DNA of 64,000 bases from NCBI GenBank assembly GCA_025602915.1, contig JAHLJZ010000080.1, positions 2,501-66,500 of the forward strand, in the 5' to 3' direction. The position numbers and the translations under genes were made by a program. Below the pieces are notes generated by a model. The model was not told where the DNA came from. It ran no database searches and saw only the letters and a list, made by a program, of their open reading frames with translations. Position 1 is the stretch's first letter, and the number at the start of each line of letters is the position of its first letter. Positions 22,499 through 36,527 of this stretch are shown piece by piece. This DNA comes from Paraphysoderma sedebokerense. Its lineage: Eukaryota; Blastocladiomycota; Physodermatomycetes; Physodermatales; Physodermataceae.

Positions 22499-24916
22499 GT
22501 TATTGTTAATTTGTGTATTCAGTTTTTGAGTGTTCGTTATAAATCTCGATATTCTTCGACAAATTACTAATTATCAGTTTCTACTGATAGAGTTTTGTGC
22601 TTTTGTTGTGATCCGCAGAATGTCGAACAAAAGCACAGGTGGAAACGCCGTCGAGGGGTTGGAAAATGACGTAGTAGCAAGAAACCGTGAGGTTGAAGAT
22701 ACAGCCAAGAGAGAAAAATAAGGAGATATGAAGTGTTCGGTATGTGTAATCACTTGAAAGATGAGGAACCTGTCGAAGAAGGTTATAAAGCACGGATTAT
22801 ATGTTTTTTGCAATGTTTGTCGAAAATGAGGAAGATTGTTTACGCAGTACAGAAATTCAATTTGAGCGGGGGGTAGAGGACACGAAAGTTGTCGGATAAA
22901 ATGGTTTTGTCGAAAATAAGAGTGTTGCAGCAAAAGGAGTATCGGCAAAAAAGGAGGAACAAAAAATTTTTCGGTTTAATTAAGATCAGGGCAACCGGCA
23001 AGATGGTGCAACAAAAGAACGATCGATATGATGACTTCACGGGCACGGCCACAATATGAAAAGATGGAAGGACTCAAAGATGAAAGATTTTGAACGCACC
23101 CTGCGTATATTTCAGATGTGGAGAGGGAGATGAGCAAGGATGGCAACACAGCACAAATCAGACAGAGGAGGAGAGGTGTGGTGATGATGGGTGAGGGAGG
23201 GAACAATCGAGATAGATGGAGACTTTGTGTGTGCCAAAAGACTGCGTCTATCAGCAATATTTTTAATTTAAGATGAGGTTTCACTGAAGGCCCCAAATAT
23301 ACTTTATTTCTTTTTACATATATACACATTCTGCCGATTTTGCAGTTATATTTTTTGTTTACACGATCCCGAAGGACGATCGATTGAGAGGCCAATTCAA
23401 ACAAGGGAAGGCAGGGCACAGAGGATGGTTATTGTCCAGGGTATATCTACAATGATCTACCTCATCTTCGCCGGGGAGAAGGATGAGGTGATGAGACTGC
23501 TGATGCCTGATAATGATGTCTTGATGGGTAATGATGAATGGCAGAGAAATGAAAGGGAGCAAGAGACGACAATAATACAATCCACATCGCTGCGACAAAC
23601 ACAATCGCACTTTCCATCCCATATTCCTCCCATATCACATCCGACGATGAACTCATATTCCACATCCCCAGCATGCAGCAACACACGCCGCCCTGGATTA
23701 TGTGCCGATGGACCATGTCACTTTTTAATTTTATTTCACTCAAACATATCGCCGGAACCTCAACGCACTTTGTCCGAACAATCACAGTCCTAAGTACACT
23801 CTAAACAGTCTCTAAACTGTATATTATGAGGTGATGTAATCACAAGTCATCGCCCGTTTTTAATTTCTTTCGGCACAGAGTCTCAGGACACAATGCTCGA
23901 TTGTCCTTTGAAGCTCGAGACCGCAGGTTAGCTTACTGCTAGTTTTCGCCCCTTCCATTCATCCTATTTCTCACTATTGAACGTTTCTCCGTCCGTCTTT
24001 CATATCCGTGATTTCAGGTCTATTATTCTTGAATTATCCGTTGCAAAAAAAAAAGATGCTGCTATTGATAGTCTGGTAGCGTTACCGTGCGCGCCTTGTC
24101 CATAAACTTAAACCGGCCAGACGGCGAACGCAAAAGCAAAATGAAAAAATACCCGTTGTGTTGTTAACTTGTTCGTTGTCTTGATGGTTTGTATCCGAAA
24201 AACGGGTAAATTTCCGAAAGAACCGGGAAAAATGAAAGTGTCGTTCATGCATTTACTTGAAAATATCAGTATTTGCAACGAATATAGTTAACCGACCACA
24301 TCTTCAAACAATATTGCTTTGTACCTTTTCATGAGAATGTCCCTTCTGACAAAACTACATCGCCCATGATTCAAAGCCATACCTGACAGTCTCATCAATC
24401 ACAATATTGAGCAGTCCTCTCGATTTCTCTCCTTTTCTCTCTCAGTTTTCTAAGTTTTTCGCACAAGTCACGATATAATATATTTGCGACATTGTACAAT
24501 TACTTGACTGTTCTCCGCCCGATTCAAACCGTTAACGATCGAATCGCGGCGGACAAAAAAAAACCGATGCGTAGCTAGACTACGGAAACCCGCCTTCAGG
24601 GAAATGTGGTCCAATAGCCCTTATCAAGCATTATTCTTCCTCTGAGATTTACAGTCCCCTGCTGGATATATGCAACATGCAAGTACTCTCTTAATCATGA
24701 ATGCACTGTGATGTCATTCCGGTCACAAGAAGTTACCAGTACCACTATTCGTGCTTTGTGTAAAGATCCCTCGGTCCACACCTTATTTCATTTTAAACAC
24801 ATACTATTTGATTTTTGATCCGTTTAGAAGCGCTGACGCTGTAAGACAGGCAGCCGACCAGTTTGTACAATGATTTTTTGACTGACAGAATCACACTGAT
24901 GTCGGATATGAAGCTC
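22499..24916. other. Long gene-poor stretch
   Basis: About 2.4 kb with no protein I can support. A 33-residue frame at 22620-22721 (MSNKSTGGNAVEGLENDVVA) and a 122-residue frame at 23425-23793 are open but resemble nothing known. The 23.0-23.8 kb part is purine-rich on the plus strand, which can leave long open frames by chance. The 24.0-24.9 kb part shows no repeat or RNA gene that I can recognise. Confidence 0.4.
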
Positions 24917-25120
24917 TCACAATGCTGTGGTCTGTGGAATTAAAGGTGAAGCAGCGCTAAGAATATTAGCAATTGAGAAAGTATGTTCTTTAATATTCTG
25001 ATCACTATTATTGAACCTGGATGAGACTGCACCAGTATTATTCAGATAATTCGTTTCCGCAAAACCATGGACTGATGTCGGATCAAAACACACAATGTGC
25101 GCTGCGCGGAACAACACGTC

Positions 25121-25268
25121 GCGGAGTTTAAGAAAATTGGCAAGAAAAGACAGCCGTTTGTTCCAAGATGCATTCAAGGTCAGCCAAGCTGGCAACGGAG
25201 AAGTATTGAGAATTTTTCAAGGAATATTATAATTTCGAAAAAAACAATGTAGCTAATTGATAATCGGG
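25121..25268 (+). repeat. Diverged direct repeat, copy 1
   Basis: About 145 bp, from AAGAAAATTGGCAAGAAAAG to GCTAATTGATAA, similar to the segment at 26496-26645 in the same orientation. It overlaps the end of the retropepsin-like segment. It may be a terminal or dispersed repeat. Confidence 0.5.
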
Positions 25269-25607
25269 TAATTTCTCTCCTTTCACCTTATCTCCTTTCG
25301 CCTGATAATCACCTTGTCCATAACGAAGGTCGATGTATCCTTTGTTGATGGTTGTACTCCCATCGGCGAGACTGACAACATGGTCTTGATTCCAGCGAAC
25401 CTTGTTCTGCCACCCTTGGCGCTCCACAAATCGGAAATCAATGAAACTATGTGATGCGCCTGTATCATTCAGAAAAGTCACTTGAACTGATGGATTTCCA
25501 ATTCATCCAGAAATTCATAGTAGTGAATGCCTTGTATCTGAATGGCATTCCTCCTTTGCTTCAGCAGATTGTGTAATGTCTGACAGCATCAAAGACGAGG
25601 TATCACC

Positions 25608-26192
25608 GACTGTCAGAACATTTAACTCCACTGATAAATCCTGTTCACTTGTCAAGCTCTTCGCTTGAGACGATATTTGTTTTCTTGGATTTTCTGAATT
25701 TTGTGCTGTTTTTGTAGTGGTACTCAACTCATTTGTGGAAATCTTAAGGGTACTTAACTCATTTGTGGAAAACTCAATTGTACTTAACTCATTTGATGAC
25801 GAAACACGATCTGGCGGTTTTGTAAGGAATAAGGCGAACGTCTTCATGTACATAGTAGGTTAGGAATTAGGAAACACGATTATATTGAACTGAACTGAAT
25901 TACTCTTGGATTCCCCAGAGAATGAACTACGGACACCAGAACCCCGATTATGACAGGTTTCTTAATGTCGGGTTTATGATCTGAATTATCAGTTGGGATT
26001 ACCACAAGTGAGTTAAGCCCCATTAAGTTTTCCACAAATGAGTTGAGTACCACTACAAAAACAGCAGAAAATTTAGAAAATCCAAAATCAGAAACCACTA
26101 ATGTAATATAGTCTCAAGCGAAGGGCTTGACAAGAGATCAGGAGTTATCAGCAGCGCCAGTGGAGTTGAATGTTCTGACAGTTCCATGTAGA
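25608..26192. repeat. Imperfect inverted repeat within the retroelement relic
   Basis: Arms of about 165-185 bp at roughly 25608-25770 and 26005-26192 are diverged reverse complements. They share GTAGTGGTACTCAACTCATT in one arm and its complement in the other, and the CTTCGCTTGAGAC block likewise. The spacer is about 230 bp. It looks like an inverted duplication of the gag-side part of the element. Confidence 0.6.
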
Positions 26193-26495
26193 GATTTGGC
26201 AGCGTGGTCGAATCAGTGGAAGTCTGTATAGTTGAACTCCAAAAGTTATTTTTATTTGTAAGATACATTTCACTTATATACAATTGCCCTTAGAAGATCC
26301 GTGCGAACATCCTTGCACACATAACATCATTAAGTCCGATGTAATCGAACCTAATTACATTCACAGTCTAACCGAAAACCGGTCATAAGCGTGTTATGCA
26401 GTGCACAGTGCACGGCATCTAGACCCGATGCTCTCGACCTTCGGATTTCGGAAGTTTGCATTATCGTTTCCATCTTTAATGCTATCTGATTACAA

Positions 26496-26645
26496 AGAAA
26501 GCTGGCAAGACAAGACAGCCTTTAGTTCTCTTTAGTTCCAAAAATCCCTCAAGGTCAACCAGGCAGGCAACGGAGCGGGAATAAGAAGTTTTTGTAGAAT
26601 ATTTAAATTTCGAATAAAACAATACAGCTGATTGATAAGGTAAAA
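26496..26645 (+). repeat. Diverged direct repeat, copy 2
   Basis: Second copy of the repeat at 25121-25268. Shared blocks include GGCAAGA.AAGACAGCC, TCAAGGTCA.CCA, GGCAACGGAG and GCT.ATTGATAA. It stops directly before the lectin-like fragment. Confidence 0.5.
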
Positions 26646-26874
26646 AGGAACAACAGCCGAAGGTACAAAGGACAATCCGATCGTGCTGACTAGTGCATGC
26701 GATTCCGAATTTGCTAGATTCCAATGGGTTGAGAATGGCGGAATTCAACACGTCAAAACCCGTTCATGCTTCCATCTGCGGGGTGGTTGGACCGACAACG
26801 GCGCACCATTGAACTTGTATGAAGGTTGTGGAATGAACAGAACTGCCTTTGATAAAGTCATCGCCGGAAATTAA
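26644..26874 (+). pseudogene. Fragment resembling a beta-trefoil (carbohydrate-binding) repeat
   Basis: A frame of about 76 codons between stops reads NPIVLTSACDSEFARFQW, then GGIQHVKTRSCFHLRGGW and NGAPLNLYEGCGMNRTAF. The spacing of the aromatic, Cys, Gly and LYEGCG positions recalls one lobe of a ricin-B-type lectin fold, but only one lobe is present. There is no convincing start, signal peptide or upstream exon. It could be the last exon of a decayed gene or a captured fragment next to repeat copy 2. The fold is an inference from pattern only. Confidence 0.35.
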
Positions 26875-27322
26875 ATATAGACACCCTTTTGGTGGGCCAA
26901 AGTGTCGATCGTTGATAAATTTTTATGTCAATTGTTTCAATATTTGTATCATTAAGATTAGCAGTGAAAAGATTTCACCATTGTAGATATTTAGATCCAA
27001 GTCAATTGTAAAATAAAATTTATCCATATTCCATATTTGATTTCTTAACCATCAGGAAGTGCTTTGGTATGGACCAATTGTCATATCCAAGAGCAAAAAC
27101 CGCGACAAATTGTATCCTCAGAGTGAATCACATCTCAATGTGCAGAAATAAATACGGGAAATGTAGAGACAACACCAAAGGATATTAAATCAATTGCAAC
27201 CAACAGAATTCATTTTTTAAAACACCATCATGCCATATACACGTTATCGTCTTGCAACTGGATATTCAAACATAGATAAAGAAACAAAAAAAGTCAACGG
27301 GGAAATAATAAAGCCAACTAGT
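26875..27322. other. CDC48 3' flank
   Basis: AT-rich spacer downstream of the CDC48 stop. No frame or RNA gene recognised. Confidence 0.4.
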
Positions 27323-30659
<3,337 letters not shown>

Positions 30660-31082
30660 TGCGATGATGATGCGAGGGAGTGTGTGTGGATATGGTATGT
30701 GAGTGGTGAGGGAGTGTGGTGACGAGGGAGCGAAGACGGAGGAAAAAAGAGAGTCACACAAGCAGAGATTGGCCGGCGGACACAAGGAGAGGGAACCGAA
30801 CACGTCAGCAGATGTTCGCTTTATTATTATTCACTTATGACGATGACATACACCAAACTACTACTATCATCTATCACTATCTATAACACACAGCACCTAT
30901 CCATTCCAATATATTTTTCCCCTTGACAATTCATTTAGGAGTCATGTACATTAACGAGACTTAAAGCCTGCTCAGATTGATTACACAATATAATTTGCAT
31001 ATGTGAGTTCAGAAAATACAAAAAGGATGTTGTTTGATGTCGTTATTAAAACAAATTATTGCCCTGTCGAATCAAAACGAGC
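30660..31082. other. CDC48 upstream region
   Basis: Purine-rich on the plus strand immediately upstream of CDC48 (30580-30790), which would be a pyrimidine-rich leader or promoter on the coding strand. No gene seen. Confidence 0.4.
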
Positions 31083-31607
31083 TGAAAGATATTCCATTTA
31101 TTGTGTAAAGTTTGAATTCTCAATCGCGATGCAGATGTCCAATGTCCAGGACTCCAGAGACCAATTGTCGTGATGTCCAATGTCCGGACACCGAATTTGA
31201 GAGTGAACCATCTAGTTCTGCATTTGTGATTTCAGAAAATTAGCATGTCCTTTCGACTCATTTGTATCAAAAGTTAATTTCCTATCAAAATATTTTCTTC
31301 TTAACTATGTTGCATTACTCTGTAAAGTCTGAATTCTCAATCGGGATGCTGATCATGTCCAATGTCCAGACACCAATTAGCGAATCGTGATGTCCAATGT
31401 CCGGACACCGAATTTGACGTTGAATCATGATTTTGCATTTGTGAATTCACAAAATCAACATGTCCTGCTAATTCAATTATCTCAGAAATCAATTTCCTAT
31501 CCAAATATTTTCTTCTCAACTATGTTGCATTACTCTGTAAAGTCTGAATTCTCAATCGGGATGCTGATGTCCAATTTCCGGACACCAAATTTGAGGTTGA
31601 ACCATCT
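31083..31607 (+). repeat. Tandem repeat of about 216 bp, roughly 2.5 copies
   Basis: The block GAATTCTCAATCGsGATGC recurs at about 31113, 31331 and 31546, giving periods of 218 and 215 bp. Each unit carries one or two copies of GATGTCCAATGTCCGGACAC, which contains the perfect palindrome TGTCCGGACA. The second and third units also share ATTTTCTTCT, AACTATGTTGCATTACTCTG and neighbouring sequence. No coding frame spans the array. Confidence 0.85.
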
Positions 31608-32075
31608 TTAGCGCGCCGAACTATCACAAGCGTTAATTCATTCTCAATTTCAATTCTCACCCTGCCTTTTATTTCCTCAGTTCACTACCATACCATGGCA
31701 GGTATAAAATAAATACACAATTTTAAACAACACAAATACAACACACTGAAATGAAGCAACAAACATTATAAACAACACAGAAGAATCAGAAGGGAAACCG
31801 GTTTATGTAGAAATAAAGGTACACGATGCATTGAATTGAAAAGGAAAGAGTATCCCGTTTGAACAAAAATTTGGAGAGGAAAAACGAAATAAACGAAAGG
31901 TACAAATGATTGAAGAGTCTATATTGAGTATAAAGTGACAAAAGAAAAGGTACTATAAGCGGATAAGAGTTGATATCCCATTTTTGTTGTTTTCACAGCC
32001 CAAGATCAAACTATACACTGAAGAAATCAAAGGCCATTTTCGTTCAAGATTTTCCACTTTCACCGATGTTCAGAG
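31608..32075. other. Desaturase 3' flank
   Basis: AT-rich stretch following the tandem repeat, up to the desaturase stop. No gene recognised. Confidence 0.4.
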
Positions 32076-33275
32076 TTAATCGGATTTCTTGGTACTTCTC
32101 AAATCCTTCAACAACTTTCTGGCTTCTTGATGGTCTTTCATGGATCGACCAACCCGAGATTGTGGTCCATAGATATCTTTCCAGACGAAATCAATCATGA
32201 CTTTTACCCATGAGTTGTGGTAGGCCAAGTTGTTGTAGAATTCGGGGGCCATGGATCGGATTTGGGGAAGTTTGGTCCAGGCAACCTAATGAAGAGTGTG
32301 AATGTACAGTTAGTATATGGCTATATCAAATTGTCGATTAGATGTCTCACTTGGAGGGAAGCTTACCTTGGTGAAATCGTGATGTTCGTTGTGATAACCA
32401 ATATTCATGAACGGAACGTTCAAAGATCCATAGTAGGAATAAGTTTCTTGTCCATCGACAAAAGTATAATGTTCTTGAATGAAATGAGCGGCGGCAGGGT
32501 GAATACCGTAACCGAACCATAAACTCAACACCACATAGAACAATCCTCTGGCACCACAATATTGATAGATCAAGTAATCTGTGAAAATTGTCCAAATCCA
32601 GTTGATGACTTCCCATTTTTGAGGCTTCTTGGTTTGAGCGAGACCACGGACAACGTATAAAAGAGGATAACAGAACAACCACATTGCTTTCAACAATCGA
32701 CTGCCTTTGACGACTTTCCATTCCCAACTCATGGGAAGATCGGGATCGATTTCATTGACTCCTTGGAATGTATGATGCTCTAAATGATAGCGACGGAACG
32801 AGGCAGCAATGGGGAACGGGATACCGATATTGACAAAGTAAGCCAGGAGACGGTTGTGAATTAGTTTTTTGAAGCAGAGGCAATGACAACATTCGTGGAT
32901 CACGACCCCAATCATTTGAGTAAAAGTTCCTCCGAGGAAGTAAGCGGCCAAGACCATTGTGATGTTGTAGTCTGTCAATATTTTACCGAAAACATAGGCA
33001 GTGGCGATATGACCAGCGACGATGAGAACGGAGAGGTATTTTGTGGAGGTTTCAATGCCGTAGAGGTTCTTGATTTCGGGGTGAGCCTTGAGAATAGTGT
33101 GACGACGTTTGATGTGGGGTTCGTCCATATCGTCTACGGCGATATCCTTGTGTACGCCGGGGATTGATTTCTCCCATTCTCCAAGATACAGCGGATGACG
33201 GGGATCCTTGACTGCAGCATCTTCGAAACCCTCATCGACCTTCGAGGGCACCGGTGTTGGTTGGACGGTTGCCAT
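32076..33275 (-). CDS. Sphingolipid delta-4 desaturase (DEGS/DES1 type)
   Basis: Two exons, about 390 residues. An N-terminal segment WEKSIPGVHKDIAVDD precedes the Lipid_DES motif region IKRRHTILKAHPEIKNLYG. The three histidine boxes for the di-iron centre are present: HECCH in MIGVVIHECCHCLCF, HLEHH in SFRRYHLEHHTFQGVNE, and NEHHD in FMNIGYHNEHHDFTK. Four or more membrane segments are visible (for example VLAAYFLGGTFTQMIGVVI and GLFYVVLSLWFGYGIHPAAA). Exon 2 gives LPQIRSMAPEFYNNLAYHNS and ends LLKDLRSTKKSD. The enzyme sits in the endoplasmic reticulum and inserts the 4,5-trans double bond into the sphingoid base of ceramide, a step towards glucosylceramide. A CACGTG box is 165 bp upstream. 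Confidence 0.92.
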
Positions 33276-34287
33276 TGCTATACTCCTTTTCTTCTAATGC
33301 AAATGCAGAGTGGATGATAGAGACGGAATCTTGCGGTGGGTGATGATGTATTCCCTCTGAGAAAAGCAATCGACAAGACCTGTATCCAAAAAGCGCAAAA
33401 AAAAGCCAAAACAACTGCGGGTGCGCCCGAAGGAAACGCCACGTGGCCCCCTTTGTGCTTGGTTCCCTTTCTTCCCCGGCGGCGTTTGTGCGGGTTTGTT
33501 CCCCTGCCACGGCATTTATTACTCGATATTATTACTCCATCCATTCATACACTCAAAGCACTATCTATTAACAATCAGAACTATACATTCCCACTACTGT
33601 ATAACCCACAACCCACGATAAAAAATAATACAAATCCAGTGGTTGTTATCCGGTTGACAAAATGACAACAGTCACTCTTCATCGTCCAACGATATACACT
33701 GACGCGATCTCTCTCTTTCATTTCAACGAATGACTCATCTCTGATTTTAATTGCCCTTGAATCAGAAGAATCGATTTGGAATTCTAAATTTCACGCTTGG
33801 GATGCATTCGTGATGTGGAGTCTTGGAGTCTTGAATCTTTTGCGAAACGTTAGAGTCCCGATCATAGTTTCTTGGTTATTAATCACTTGATCTCTGACGT
33901 TGACCGCTTCATAAATTGAGGGTTTGAAAACTGCTTGAAATCAAATTTACTGTTGGATATTGGATATTTTGTATTTGTCATGTCGGTGGTCACATTATGG
34001 CCTGACTAAAACCTCCACCACACAATGCTGAAATCAAAAAGTAATTATTAGTTTAGTGCCATAGTGTGTACGGTGTCCCGCGAAAGGTAGAAACATCGTC
34101 GCTATTCAGAAAGTGATAAATATGATGATAAATTGATTTGTAATTCAGATGCGTGGTTTGGGTGTCCGGTTGGTCCATCACGTTGATAAAGTCGCGTTTG
34201 TAGTAATGACAGTGTAGTGCTAGAACCCCCATGTTATGGAGGATTAATTTATGAGTCTGTAATTCTGTAGTAAAGTAACACAGCATC
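33276..34287. other. Intergenic with a CACGTG box at 33440
   Basis: 1 kb between the desaturase start and the PDP stop (both minus). CACGTG at 33440-33445 sits in a GC-rich context, GCCACGTGGC, an extended palindrome. No supported gene; overlapping short frames around 33.3-33.6 kb have no family resemblance. Confidence 0.45.
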
Positions 34288-36397
34288 CTACAATTTCGGT
34301 TTAACTACATCCTTATTTTCAACCCCGATCCCACCGACCCCGAATAACCCAATTCTACTTTTCCTAAAATCCACATGCGTCAGTCCCTCTTTCCTGCCTT
34401 CTTTCTTTTCTGATTTGTCTTGGGGAGAAGAAGTATCAAAAAAGATAACAGTCACAGTCACATCGTCTCTGTATTGTCTACTATAAGGTGCAGGAATATT
34501 GAGTAAATGATGTACATATTCTATTTGTTTGCCATTTAATTGTTTTGATTTAGGGGATTGCGTTTTAAAAGCCGGGTTTGGGCCTCCGAATGCGTTTCGA
34601 ATTAAATGTGTGGAGACGTTGTCGTCGAGGTAAACCCATTTTCCGTCCGATACTTCTGTCTCGTCTTTTGTCTTTTGTACCTTCAGATTTAACGCGGCTT
34701 CTCCATCGGTCGAATTCAACACTTCAGGATGCCGTTTGATGTATTCGCCCACTAAGGTAACGACGTCTTGACTGTTTAAATTTTCCCATAGCCCATCTGT
34801 GGCTAATACGACAAACTGATCTTGAGTTGTTAATTTGTGGTAGGTTATTTCTGGTTCTGCAGTCACGTAAGGCGGGCTCTTGTAGTTTTTGGGAATCCAT
34901 CGGCGGCGGTAATTCGAGTCGGCGAAAAACGTGTTGGATATCTTTTCAAGAGTCGGAATAGACCACTGTTTGGGTTATTACAAATCGTTGTCAGTAAGGC
35001 AATTACGAGACCACTTTTGTGCAAGAATACTAAAACTGATCAACCTTGTACTTTGCGTCACCGAAAGCTCTAAAGGGCATCAGTCCACCTAGTATTCTCC
35101 CTCTCATCACAACTGTGTTTTCTTCTCCAGGGTGTTCCGACATGACCCTCTTCAACTCGGATGGGTTTTCTGCTGTGTGATCGGTGGAAAGGTTGACTGC
35201 TTCGTAACTTCCGTCCGGCTTGAATCGCCCGAGAACAGCACGACAATCTCCAGTGTTGGCAACGTAAAGATGAGGTCCATCGATGTAGGAGACACTGCAT
35301 CAATTTTTGAATGCAGGATTAATGAATATCGACAGGGTAAATGTCTGAAGTAAGATTTACAGCACTTACACCGCCACCGCGCCGTCGATGCCTGGTAACA
35401 ACAGATCCCGAATAGTCTCTGGAGTCAGATGATCCAGTTTATCCTGGAACTCTATAATTTTCTCAGGCACAGCCAATAAATCTCTATCCATCTCTGTGAA
35501 TGCATCTCGAAGTGCCTTGGTAACGGCAGGATCTTGAGAATCAGGAGAATGGGATGACTCGGACGATAAAAGTTTTCCAGCGATATAATTTGCCAGATAA
35601 TGAGACAACACTGTGCTGCAGTGATAACCGCCATGGCCTAGCCATTCGTGATAAAGGTTAGGGAACTTGAATCAACACATTCTTCTTTTCAAATCAGTAG
35701 GGGCATTGCTACACATACCATCAAACATTCCAAAAATCAGTTTATCGCCCCAAACGTGTTGCGAGTTTCTATCCTCCATCGGATCATTACTAGAAACTTT
35801 ATTCACATGATACGACAATACACGCCCAACACCGGCGCTATACACTTTTTCGTTTGCTCTTAATTTTTCATTGATTTCCGCCAACATTGATTTCTGCGAT
35901 GATGAGAGCTCACCGACTGGCGGTTGATTTTTGTTGGTGGAAGGCTTTCGATCCGAAGTCACGGGGTTAGCGGATAACCATGAGTTGTAGTTGTAGGTCT
36001 TGCTGGACAGAGTATACGCAAGACCGGCAGCTAGAATACTTTTGGAGGTCCAAGGTATATTATAGATATGTTAATCTTTCGAGTAGCAACACGTCGGCCC
36101 AGGTCAAGCACAGATATTTCGAACTTGATGTTTATAAAAGATAGCGACTACGAACCCCATAACCCAAAACTTTGTTCTTGATGAATTATTTGCGGGATTT
36201 GAACCCTTGTCATTTGAACTCGAGTTTTGCCTGGAATCACTTGAATCAGGACTCTGTTCGCGCGAGGCCGTTGAGAATGGTTTCTTGGGCATGATGCAAA
36301 GCGAGGGGACTATGAATGGACGGTGTGGTGTGCGGGATAGCAGCAACGAAGGGAGGGTCGATGAGCGATGTCGACAGAGGAGTGCGAGAGTGCTCAT
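34288..36397 (-). CDS. PTC5: Mitochondrial PP2C, pyruvate dehydrogenase phosphatase type
   Basis: About six exons, about 600 residues. The N-terminus MSTLALLCRHRSSTLPSLLL, rich in Arg and Ser, is a mitochondrial presequence, followed by a short hydrophobic stretch (TKFWVMGFVVAIF). The PP2C core shows MEDRNSQ, LIFGMFDGHGG (metal-binding DG-HGG, split by an intron), YVANTGDCRAVLGR, VVMRGRILGGLMPFRAFGDA, FVVLATDGLWENLNSQDVV and YRDDVTVTVIFF with the terminal RDD. The long insert before GDCRA and the order of motifs match PDP1/Ptc5 rather than cytosolic PP2C. It reactivates the pyruvate dehydrogenase complex by dephosphorylating E1-alpha in the matrix. Only 130 bp separate its ATG from that of EDC3, with one CACGTG between. 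Confidence 0.92.
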
Positions 36398-36453
36398 TCT
36401 GTCTCTGGTGGATTAGAGTGGAATTCCCTCTTCTTGAATTTCACTTCATAAAT

Positions 36454-36459
36454 CACGTG
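36454..36459. promoter_or_regulatory. CACGTG box in the 130-bp PTC5/EDC3 divergent promoter
   Basis: The palindrome is embedded in AAATCACGTGATT. It lies 57 bp above the PTC5 ATG and 74 bp above the EDC3 ATG and is the only such box in this very short shared promoter. Confidence 0.6.
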
Positions 36460-36527
36460 ATTCCTCTTTTCGTTCCTTCCTTTAGAATTCTGCCTGCATT
36501 CCTCATTCCTCGGCAAACAGCGAAAGG

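Larger units (their letters stand above)
25100..26645 (-). mobile_element. Relic of an LTR retrotransposon (Ty3/gypsy-like), broken
   Basis: Fossil element on the minus strand. A retropepsin-like segment (about 25227-25481) carries the DTGASHSF active-site signature typical of Ty3/gypsy protease. Upstream in element order (25515-25853) is a gag-side, Ser/Thr-rich low-complexity part with three short tandem units. No reverse transcriptase or integrase is recognisable and no clear LTR pair was found. The gag-side part is present twice in opposite orientation. The remnant is short, strongly decayed with several breaks, and looks old. Confidence 0.6.

Noticed and set aside
22620-22721. 33-residue frame divergent from YPD1
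   Set aside because: Too short and featureless to claim as a gene; noted only in the spacer entry.
23425-23793. Open frame of 122 codons in the gene-poor region
   Set aside because: Competes with several equally long frames on the other strand in a purine-rich stretch; no family resemblance, signal or splice support.
24500-24620. Possible tRNA-like B-box sequence near 24521
   Set aside because: Only a weak resemblance; no A box or foldable cloverleaf seen. No tRNA or rRNA gene was supported anywhere in the window.
33232-33665. Several overlapping frames on both strands upstream of the desaturase
   Set aside because: Mutually overlapping, no homology pattern; best explained as leader and promoter of the desaturase.
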